In this document: positions 6,610 to 11,831 of the stretch, one piece after another
How the letters are laid out: the number at the start of each line of letters is the position of its first letter
Position numbering within the stretch: the first letter of the stretch is position 1
DNA from: Streptomyces sp. NRRL S-337
GTDB taxonomy: Bacteria > Actinomycetota > Actinomycetes > Streptomycetales > Streptomycetaceae
Direction of reading: 5' to 3'
Assembly (NCBI RefSeq): GCF_000720175.1
Contig: NZ_JOIX01000130.1
Span: 1 to 11,831 of the forward strand
Length of the DNA stretch: 11,831 nt
Notes under the pieces: generated by a model
What the model saw: only the letters and a program-made list of their open reading frames with translations
What the model was told of the DNA's origin: nothing
Databases searched by the model: none
Position numbers and translations under genes: made by a program

Positions 6610-6703
6610 GTATGGCGATCGGCGGCACCTTTGCTACGCGTCGGTAACTACCCGTCCCCGTACGGCATCAAGCGGTGAGAAAAGCGGAAGCGGTGACCTC
6701 CCG

Positions 6704-7219
6704 TCAGCCGTTGGCGAGCCGGCGAAGGGTGCGGCCGAGACGGCGGACGTAGGCCCGCTGGAAGACGGGGATGAGTGGACCGGCGAGCCGGGTGAGGGCC
6801 TGTGCGGGGCGGCTGAACGCGGTCACCGTGAACCACACCGTGCCGTCGTCGCGCAGCTCGGCCAGGAACGCCTCCTCGCCGCACTCGGGATGCCCCTGTC
6901 GGGTCCCGTACGCGAAGCCGATCCGGTCCGCCTCGTCCGCCGTCCACACCACCCGGCAGGGCGCCCGCAGCCGCAGCGGGCCGACCCCCAGGGAGACCTC
7001 CACGGCCACACCCGGAGCGGCCCGCGGGGCGTCGGACCGGATGCCGGTGCCCGCCGCCCGGTGCATCCGGAAGGTGGTGATGGCCTCGCCCGCCGCGGCG
7101 AGCGCCGCGCGGCCCCGGCCGATCGGCAGCTCCTCGTGGAGGTGGTCGTACCCGGGCGGCAGCGGCGCGCGCCCGGTGGCGCCCACCTCGGGATAGGTCA
7201 GGTCGGTCAGGTCGGTCAT
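6704..7219 (-). CDS. DUF1990 (UPF0548) family protein
   Basis: The 171-residue protein resembles the DUF1990 family, of unknown biochemical role and found in many actinobacteria and plants. Recognisable blocks are TYPEVGAT at 8-15, PPGYDHL, the IGRGRAA stretch, FRMHRAAGTGI in the middle, APCRVVW, the RIGFAYGTRQGHPECGEEAF block and DGTVWFTVTAFSRPA followed by a conserved C-terminal helix. Length matches the family. There is no signal peptide or membrane segment, so it should be cytoplasmic. The start at 7219 matches the expected family N-terminus but has no clear ribosome binding site. It lies 145 bases after the hydrolase gene on the same strand and may have its own promoter. A role as a lipid- or ligand-binding fold has been suggested for relatives but is not visible here. 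Confidence 0.8.
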   Translation of the reverse strand: MTDLTDLTYPEVGATGRAPLPPGYDHLHEELPIGRGRAALAAAGEAITTFRMHRAAGTGIRSDAPRAAPGVAVEVSLGVGPLRLRAPCRVVWTADEADRIGFAYGTRQGHPECGEEAFLAELRDDGTVWFTVTAFSRPAQALTRLAGPLIPVFQRAYVRRLGRTLRRLANG

Positions 7220-7323
7220 GAACGGCGACGCTACGCGGGCCGCCGCAAGTGATCAACAACGTTCGCCCGGGCGGCGGGGACCGCGCTGTACGGGCCGGAG
7301 GCAGGTCGTGACCGCATCGCCGC

Positions 7324-7364
7324 CGGGCGCACGGCGGTCCCCCGTGAGCGCGACGACGCGCCCG
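7324..7364 (-). terminator. Possible hairpin after the hydrolase gene
   Basis: CGGGCGC (7324-7330) and GCGCCCG (7358-7364) are complementary, and ACGG (7331-7334) pairs with CCGT (7342-7345) inside, leaving a 12-base bulge on one side. It begins directly after the hydrolase stop codon. The bulge makes it a weak terminator candidate. The rest of 7220-7323 shows nothing I can name. Confidence 0.35.
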
Positions 7365-8216
7365 TCACACCCGGCTGAGGAACGCCTCCACGGTCCGGAC
7401 GAAGCAGGCCGGGTCGTCGAGCCACGGGTAGTGCCCGGCGCCCGGCTGGACGGTCAGCTCGGCGGTGGGGAGCAACTCGGCGATGGTGGCGGCGATCCGG
7501 GGCAGCGGACCGCCGTCCAGCTCGCCGGCGAGGAAGAGCACCGGAGCCCGCAGCGCGGCGAGGGCGGCACGGGTGGCGGCCGGCTCGAAGGCACCGGCCG
7601 ATGCGTAGCGCTCCGCGGCCTCGTCGTTGGTCTGCGCCACCTCGGCCGCCGCGTGCGCCTGCGCGGCCGTGTCCCACCGCCCGTAGAAGAAGGGCATGGC
7701 GGCGTCGAAGTCCTCGTCGGTCGCCGTGCCGTCCCAGATGGCTTCGAAGGCGCCGTGCGCGGACTCGTACCACGGTTCGGCCTTCCGCAGCGCCGCGGCC
7801 TCCAGGCGGTGCTCGGTGGTGAAGTCGACGCCGAGCGCACGGCCCCGCGCGTTGCTCAGCACCAGCGCACGGATCCGCTCGGGATACCGCGCCGCGTACC
7901 CGAGGGCCAGGTCGCCGGCCGCCGAGTGCGCCAGCAGATCGGCCCGCTCCAGGCCGAGGTGACGGCGCAGCGCCTCGACGTCCTCGGCCTGCCGGTCGCA
8001 GCGGTAGCCGGCCGGGTCGGCCGGGACGGCGGAGTCGCCGGTGCCGCGCAGGTCGAGCAGCACCAGCCGGCGGTGCGCCGACAGCCCGCCGAGGTCACCG
8101 AGGTAGGCGGAGGCCCGCATCGGGCCGCCCGGCAGGCAGAGCAGAGGTTCTCCCTCACCCAGCACGTGATAGCCGAGCTCGGTCCCGTCGGGCGCGGTGA
8201 AGATGGCAGCAGGCAT
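7365..8216 (-). CDS. Alpha/beta-fold hydrolase, proline-iminopeptidase-like
   Basis: The 283-residue cytoplasmic protein has the alpha/beta hydrolase order: an oxyanion segment LPGGP (28-32), LDLRGTGDS (54-62), the nucleophile Ser98, the acid Asp234 in AGELDGG and His262 in GAGHYP. The nucleophile elbow reads AHSAA instead of the usual GxSxG, with alanine at both glycine positions. Small residues there are tolerated, so activity is likely. A cap region (about 130-215) rich in aromatic and acidic residues defines the substrate. The family covers aminopeptidases, esterases, thioesterases and C-C hydrolases, so the substrate is open. GGAGG eight bases before ATG supports the start. It lies 50 bases after the crotonase gene, so it is probably the third gene of that operon and may act on the same acyl or ester compounds. 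Confidence 0.92.
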   Translation of the reverse strand: MPAAIFTAPDGTELGYHVLGEGEPLLCLPGGPMRASAYLGDLGGLSAHRRLVLLDLRGTGDSAVPADPAGYRCDRQAEDVEALRRHLGLERADLLAHSAAGDLALGYAARYPERIRALVLSNARGRALGVDFTTEHRLEAAALRKAEPWYESAHGAFEAIWDGTATDEDFDAAMPFFYGRWDTAAQAHAAAEVAQTNDEAAERYASAGAFEPAATRAALAALRAPVLFLAGELDGGPLPRIAATIAELLPTAELTVQPGAGHYPWLDDPACFVRTVEAFLSRV

Positions 8217-8266
8217 GACGCCATCCTCCGCACCGCTCGGTGATCATGGCAAGGGGGTTACGGACG

Positions 8267-9067
8267 TCACGGACCGGAGCCGCCGGGCCCCGCGAGGTCT
8301 CCCGGCTCCCCGGCCGGTGCGCCGTGCCGTCCCGCGCCCGCGGCGAAGCGCGCCGCGCCCTGGAGCGCCTCGGTCAACACCGCCTGTCCGTAGCGGAGTT
8401 CGTCGGCCATCGCGGCCGCCTCGTCCCTGCCCTCCTGGTCCAGCAGGGACGCCCGGTCGCTGCGCAGACACGCCTGCGGGAAGCGGGCGAGCTCCGCGGC
8501 CAGCGCCTCCGCCTCCGCGCGGGCCGTGCCGGTCGGCACCACGCGGTTGGCCAGCCCGATCGCCAGCGCCTCCGCGGCCGGCACCGGCCGGCCGGTCAGG
8601 ACCAGGTCCATGGCCCGGCTCGCCCCGATCAGCCGGGGCAGCCGCACCGTACCGCCGTCGATCAGCGGCACGCCCCACCGCCGGCAGAACACCCCGAAGA
8701 CCGCGTCCTCCTCGGCCACCCGCAGATCGCACCAGAGCGCCAGCTCCAGCCCGCCGGCCACCGCATGGCCCGCCACCGCCGCGATCACCGGCTTGCTCAG
8801 CCGCAGCCGGGTCGGCCCCATCGGCCCGTCGCCGTCCGCCGTCACGCGATTGCCCCGCTCGGTGCCCACCTCCTTCAGGTCGGCGCCCGAGCAGAACGTC
8901 CCGCCCGCGCCCCAGAGCACCGCCGCCCGCGCCCCGTCGTCCGCCTCGAACTCCCGAAATGCCGCGGCGAGTTGGCGTGCGGTGGCGCCGTCCACGGCAT
9001 TGCGGCGGTCCGGCCTCGACAGCACCACCGTCGTCACCGGCCCGGCGCGCTCCACCCGTACGGACAT
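8267..9067 (-). CDS. Crotonase / enoyl-CoA hydratase family protein
   Basis: The 266-residue protein has the crotonase fold and acts on acyl-CoA thioesters. The oxyanion-hole segment GGTFCSGADLKE (55-66) and the second one AVAGHAVAGGLELALWCDLRVA (two blocks, 97-118) are intact. Glu108 matches the first catalytic Glu of classic hydratases. The position of the second Glu is Cys128 in FGVFCRRWGVPLIDGG, while Asp137 lies nearby. It may therefore not be a simple 2-enoyl-CoA hydratase, and isomerase, hydrolase or another crotonase reaction is possible. The start ATG (9067-9065) shares one base with the TGA stop of the acyl-CoA dehydrogenase gene (TGATG), so the two are translationally coupled and likely act in succession. 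The C-terminal 25 residues are Gly/Ala/Pro-rich and look like a flexible tail. Confidence 0.93.
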   Translation of the reverse strand: MSVRVERAGPVTTVVLSRPDRRNAVDGATARQLAAAFREFEADDGARAAVLWGAGGTFCSGADLKEVGTERGNRVTADGDGPMGPTRLRLSKPVIAAVAGHAVAGGLELALWCDLRVAEEDAVFGVFCRRWGVPLIDGGTVRLPRLIGASRAMDLVLTGRPVPAAEALAIGLANRVVPTGTARAEAEALAAELARFPQACLRSDRASLLDQEGRDEAAAMADELRYGQAVLTEALQGAARFAAGAGRHGAPAGEPGDLAGPGGSGP

Positions 9068-10794
9068 CAGGCCGCGCCCCCGACGGCCGCGACCCCGGCC
9101 GCCGCGACCCCGGCCGCCGCGTCCCCGACCGTGGTGCCCCCGGCCGCCGCGTCCGGCGTCCACGGCCGGACCCGTTCGAGGATCGCCGTCAGACCGGCGC
9201 CGGCCGGCAACGTGCCGTACGCATGGCCCCACTCCCCGCCGAGCCGCGTCGCACAGAACGCATCGGCCAGCGCCGGATCGCTGTGCCGGACCAGCAGCGA
9301 ACCCTGCAGCACCAGCGCCATCCGTTCCGCCAGCGAACGCGCCATCAGCTGCGCCCGCTCCGGGCCGGAGAGTTCACCGAGCAGCGTGCGCAGCCCGGCC
9401 ACCGCCGCGTCCAGCCGCCGGTCGGCGCCCGCCGCCTGCTCCACCTCGGCGAAGAACGCGTCCAGCGCGGCCGGTTCCCGGCCCAGCGCCCGCAGCACGT
9501 CGAGCGCGGCCACGTTGCCCGAGCCCTCCCAGATGGACAGCAGCGGCGCCTCCCGGTAGAGGCGCGGCATGCCGGAGTCCTCGACGTAGCCGTTGCCGCC
9601 CAGGCACTCCAGCGCCTCCGCGGCGTGCGCACTGCCGCGCTTGCACACCCAGTACTTGCCGGCCGCCAGCGCCAGCCGGCGCAGCGCCGCCTCCTGCGCG
9701 TCCCCGGCCTGCGCCCCGTCCACCGCCGCCGCCAGCCGGAGGCCCAGCAGCGTCGCCGCCTCCGACTCGATCGCCAGGTCCGCGAGCACCGAGCGCATCA
9801 GCGGCTGCCGGTCCAGCTCCCGCCCGAACGCCCGCCGGTGCGCGGTGTGGTGCAGCGCCTGCCGCAGCCCCGCCCGCATCCCGGCCGCCGAGCCGAGCAC
9901 ACAGTCCAGCCGCGTCATGTTCACCATCTCGACGATGGTCCGCACCCCGCGGCCCGGCTCGCCGACCGGCCAGGCCACCGCCCCCTCGTACTCGATCTCG
10001 GACGAGGCGTTGGAGCGGTTGCCCAGCTTGTCCTTCAGGCGCATCAGCCGCATCCCGTTGAGCGTGCCGTCCGGCAGCACCCGCGGGACGAGGAAGCAGC
10101 CGAGCCCCTCCTCGGTCTGCGCCAGCGCCAGGAACAGATCGCTCATCGGCGCCGACGTGAACCACTTGTGACCGGTGAGGCGGTACGTACCGTCGCCGGC
10201 CGGCACCGCGCGCGTGGTGTTGGCCCGCACGTCGGAGCCGCCCTGCTTCTCGGTCATCGACATGCCCGCGATCAGGCCAGACTTGGTGAGCGGGGCGCGC
10301 AGCCCGAAGTCGTAGCGCCGGGCGGCCAGCAGCGGTTCGTACTGCGTGGCGAGCTCCGGCGCGGCGCGCAGCGCGGGCACGGCGGCGTACGTCATCGAGA
10401 TGGGGCAGCCGTGCCCCGCCTCGGCCTGCGACCACACGTAGAACTTCGCAGCCCGCACCAGATGCGCCCCCGGGCGGTCATCGGTCCACGGCGCGGCGTG
10501 CAGGCCCTGCTCCACCGCCACGGTCATCAGCTGGTGCCAGGCCGGATGGAACTCGACCTCGTCGACGCGGTGCCCGAACCGGTCGTGGGTGTGCAGCCGG
10601 GGCGGCTGCTGCTCCGCCCAGCGGGCCTGGTCCTGCACCGCCGCCGAACCGGCCAGCTCCCCGAGCGCGGTCACCTCCGGCTCGCCCCACTTTGCGCCGT
10701 ACCGCAGGAGCGCCTCCAGCAGGGCCGGCTCGTCCGCCGTGCTGAACCCGGTCAGCGGCGGGGCCTGATTCACGACTTCATGGGTGACGGTCAT
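9067..10794 (-). CDS. AidB-like acyl-CoA dehydrogenase
   Basis: This 575-residue flavoprotein belongs to the acyl-CoA dehydrogenase superfamily, in the AidB/isovaleryl-type branch. THEVVNQAPPLTGF near the N-terminus is typical of AidB proteins. FAD and substrate motifs are present: GMSMTEKQGGSDV (177-189), GHKWFTSAP (208-216), RAFGRELDRQPL (321-332), ECLGGNGY (396-403) and IWEGSGN (421-427). AidB of Escherichia coli (541 aa) is linked to alkylation response, while actinobacterial relatives next to PaaX regulators more likely work in acyl-CoA oxidation. The last 28 residues are an added Ala/Gly/Val tail of five-residue units, not needed for the fold. The start ATG 10794 fits the family N-terminus, but GAGGG is only one base before it, so translation may start with little or no leader. 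It is first in the operon with the crotonase and faces the PaaX gene. Confidence 0.94.
   Translation of the reverse strand: MTVTHEVVNQAPPLTGFSTADEPALLEALLRYGAKWGEPEVTALGELAGSAAVQDQARWAEQQPPRLHTHDRFGHRVDEVEFHPAWHQLMTVAVEQGLHAAPWTDDRPGAHLVRAAKFYVWSQAEAGHGCPISMTYAAVPALRAAPELATQYEPLLAARRYDFGLRAPLTKSGLIAGMSMTEKQGGSDVRANTTRAVPAGDGTYRLTGHKWFTSAPMSDLFLALAQTEEGLGCFLVPRVLPDGTLNGMRLMRLKDKLGNRSNASSEIEYEGAVAWPVGEPGRGVRTIVEMVNMTRLDCVLGSAAGMRAGLRQALHHTAHRRAFGRELDRQPLMRSVLADLAIESEAATLLGLRLAAAVDGAQAGDAQEAALRRLALAAGKYWVCKRGSAHAAEALECLGGNGYVEDSGMPRLYREAPLLSIWEGSGNVAALDVLRALGREPAALDAFFAEVEQAAGADRRLDAAVAGLRTLLGELSGPERAQLMARSLAERMALVLQGSLLVRHSDPALADAFCATRLGGEWGHAYGTLPAGAGLTAILERVRPWTPDAAAGGTTVGDAAAGVAAAGVAAVGGAA
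9069..9144. repeat. 15-bp tandem repeat at the 3' end of the acyl-CoA dehydrogenase gene
   Basis: On the plus strand a 15-base unit close to GGCCGCCGCGACCCC recurs about five times, with the third and fourth units diverged. Being a multiple of three, it encodes in-frame five-residue units (AAAGG, TTVGD, AAAGV, AAAGV, AAVGG) and ends at the stop codon. Growth by strand slippage is the likely origin. Confidence 0.75.
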
Positions 10795-10803
10795 ACCCTC
10801 GAC

Positions 10804-10839
10804 ATTACAGAATCGGAACACCCGAGAGAAGTATGTAAT
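10804..10839. promoter_or_regulatory. Candidate PaaX-family operator in the divergent promoter region
   Basis: ATTACA (10804-10809) and TGTAAT (10834-10839) are exact complements, 30 bases (about three helical turns) apart centre to centre. A smaller inverted repeat TCGG (10813-10816) and CCGA (10822-10825) lies between. This is the AT-richest part of the 110-base gap between the dehydrogenase and PaaX starts, where both promoters must be. Binding by the adjacent PaaX-like protein is inferred from position. Confidence 0.5.
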
Positions 10840-10888
10840 ACCGCCGCTGTGCCGGCCACCGGCCACCGGGCCGCCGCCCGACGCCCCG

Positions 10889-10894
10889 TAAACT
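10889..10894 (+). promoter_or_regulatory. Possible -10 box of the PaaX gene, near-leaderless start
   Basis: TAAACT ends ten bases before ATG 10905. If this is the -10 box, transcription would start within a few bases of the ATG, consistent with the absence of any Shine-Dalgarno sequence. No good -35 box is visible, so this is tentative. Confidence 0.3.
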
Positions 10895-10904
10895 CCAGCC
10901 ACCC

Positions 10905-11657
10905 ATGAACGACGACGGCCCCACCCCCCTCGACCGACCGCGGCCGCTCACCGCCCGCTCGATCGTGCTGAGCACCCTCCTCGGCCACCATCCGCCGCGG
11001 CTGCCCGCACGCGCCCTGGTACGGGTCGGCGAGCTCTTCGGCGTCGCCGAGGGCACCGTCCGGGTCGCCCTGTCCCGCATGGTCGCCGCCGGGGACCTGC
11101 GGCAGACCGGCGGCACCTACGCCCTCACCAGCCGCCTCCTGGCCCGCCAGGCCCGCCAGGACGAGAGCCGCACCCCGCGCACCCGCCGCTGGCACGGGGA
11201 CTGGGAGATCGCCGTCGTCACCACGGCCGAACGCCGCCCCGCCGCGGAGCGCACCGCGCTGCGCCAAGCCATGGCGGGCCTCCGGCTGGCCGAACTCCGC
11301 GAGGGCAGCTGGCTGCGCCCCGCCAACCTCGACCGGCCCCACCCCGCGGTCGTCACCGAACAGTGCACCTGGTTCACCGGCACCCCGGACGACGACCCGG
11401 CCGCACTCGCCGCCCGGCTCTGGGACCTCGATGCCTGGGCGGCCCACGCCCGCGCCCTGATGGCCGCGCTGGACCGCGCCGACACCCTCGCCGACCGGTT
11501 CACCATCGCCGCGGCCGCCCTCCGCCACCTCCTCGCCGACCCCCTCCTCCCCGCCGCCCTCCTTCCCCCGGACTGGCCCGGCACCCCGCTCCGCACCCAC
11601 TACGCCCGCTTCGAAGCAGACCTCCGGGAAGCGCTTCGCCCGTACGTGTCCGAGTAG
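10905..11657 (+). CDS. PaaX-family transcriptional regulator
   Basis: The 250-residue protein matches the PaaX family, whose founding member represses phenylacetate catabolism and releases DNA on binding phenylacetyl-CoA. The N-terminal winged helix-turn-helix spans about 16-75, with LFGVAEGTVRVALSRMVAAGDL (two adjoining blocks, 44-65) as the recognition part. The middle domain begins with GDWEIAVV (98-105). The PaaX C-terminal region contains ADPLLPAALLPPDWPG (211-226). Length is slightly below the Escherichia coli protein. It is cytoplasmic and probably dimeric. Its start faces the acyl-CoA dehydrogenase gene, so it most likely represses that operon and itself, with an acyl-CoA intermediate as inducer. 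No phenylacetate genes are present here, so the ligand need not be phenylacetyl-CoA. No ribosome binding site is seen. The stop is 12 bases from that of the convergent histidine kinase. Confidence 0.94.
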   Translation: MNDDGPTPLDRPRPLTARSIVLSTLLGHHPPRLPARALVRVGELFGVAEGTVRVALSRMVAAGDLRQTGGTYALTSRLLARQARQDESRTPRTRRWHGDWEIAVVTTAERRPAAERTALRQAMAGLRLAELREGSWLRPANLDRPHPAVVTEQCTWFTGTPDDDPAALAARLWDLDAWAAHARALMAALDRADTLADRFTIAAAALRHLLADPLLPAALLPPDWPGTPLRTHYARFEADLREALRPYVSE

Positions 11658-11669
11658 GGGCAGCGCCGC

Positions 11670-11831
11670 CTACGAGGCAGGGAGTTCGACGCGTAGGGTC
11701 AGGCCGCCACCGTCACGGGGCCCGGTGGTGAGGGTGCCGTCGTGTGCGCGGACCACCGAGCGGACGATGGACAGGCCCAGACCGACGCCCTTGTCGCTGC
11801 CGGTGCGCTCGGTGCGCAGCCGGCGGAACGG
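11670..11831 (-). CDS. Sensor histidine kinase, C-terminal fragment (cut by window edge)
   Basis: Only the last 53 residues and the TAG stop are inside the window. They read from PFRRLRTERTGSDKG through GVGLGLSIVRSVVRAHDGTL to a final LRVELPAS. This is the F and G2 box region of the HATPase_c domain, where GLGLSIV followed by AHDGTL is diagnostic of two-component histidine kinases. The catalytic His, sensor and membrane parts lie beyond 11831, so input signal and partner regulator cannot be told. It converges on the PaaX gene with only 12 bases between the stops and no visible terminator. Confidence 0.92.
   Translation of the reverse strand, partial: PFRRLRTERTGSDKGVGLGLSIVRSVVRAHDGTLTTGPRDGGGLTLRVELPAS

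Noticed and set aside
6612..6647. 11-codon plus-strand frame with GGAGGT before an ATG
   Set aside because: The apparent ribosome binding site lies in the PHO-box-like repeats of the opposite strand, and the peptide has no following gene to control on the plus strand.
6670..6696. Direct repeat AAGCGGTGA at 6670-6678 and 6688-6696, considered as a further PhoP site
   Set aside because: The 18-base spacing does not fit the 11-base period, and the second half of each unit does not match the consensus as I remember it.
8197..10908. 903-codon plus-strand open frame over the dehydrogenase and crotonase
   Set aside because: It is Arg/Pro-rich low complexity without motifs and runs opposite two well-recognised enzymes.
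1..11831. Mobile element, prophage or genomic island
   Set aside because: No transposase, integrase, terminal repeats or tRNA-attachment site is seen, and base composition is uniform. The broken gene is explained by internal deletions rather than an insertion.

Overview
The window looks like a stretch of a Streptomyces (or close actinobacterial) chromosome. G+C is very high with strong G/C bias at third codon positions, Shine-Dalgarno sequences are GGAGG-like, the protein families are typical of the genus, and one gene has a Tat-type signal. I see no transposase, integrase, tRNA, rRNA, CRISPR array or origin.

Left part (1-2038). Bases 21-240 hold four head-to-tail copies of a 48-58 bp palindrome-rich repeat with no convincing gene. 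Two small palindromes (300-323) follow, then a probable 77-residue, nearly half-proline small protein (356-589). Its stop codon lies inside the ribosome binding site of a succinate-semialdehyde-type aldehyde dehydrogenase gene (602-1999). A perfect 22-bp inverted repeat (2013-2034) separates that gene from the convergent pseudogene.

Middle part (2036-5321). The minus strand carries the wreck of a PAS-GAF-PP2C phosphatase-HATPase signalling gene (2036-3443). It has two internal losses (front of GAF, core of PP2C) and five reading-frame changes. A 299-bp divergent intergenic region holds a G-quadruplex motif, an 8-bp inverted repeat with a 5-bp loop, and a leader hairpin. It precedes a secreted GH30-family glycoside hydrolase on the plus strand (3743-5230), closed by hairpins.

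Right part (5322-11831). Minus-strand genes are a Tat-type secreted metallophosphoesterase (5322-6548) with three 11-bp PhoP-box-like direct repeats upstream, a DUF1990 protein (6704-7219), an alpha/beta hydrolase (7365-8216), a crotonase (8267-9067) and an AidB-type acyl-CoA dehydrogenase (9067-10794). The last two overlap by one base, and with the hydrolase they form a probable acyl-CoA catabolic operon. A PaaX-family repressor (10905-11657) is divergent from it across a 110-bp region with a candidate operator. The 3' end of a sensor histidine kinase (from 11670) runs off the right edge.

The strongest unusual points are the multiply broken phosphatase gene, the proline-rich small protein coupled to the dehydrogenase, the PHO-box-like repeats before the phosphoesterase, and the repeat cluster at the left edge. 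I found no clear undescribed multi-gene system. The PaaX-controlled dehydrogenase/crotonase/hydrolase set is the most coherent unit, and its substrate is unknown.
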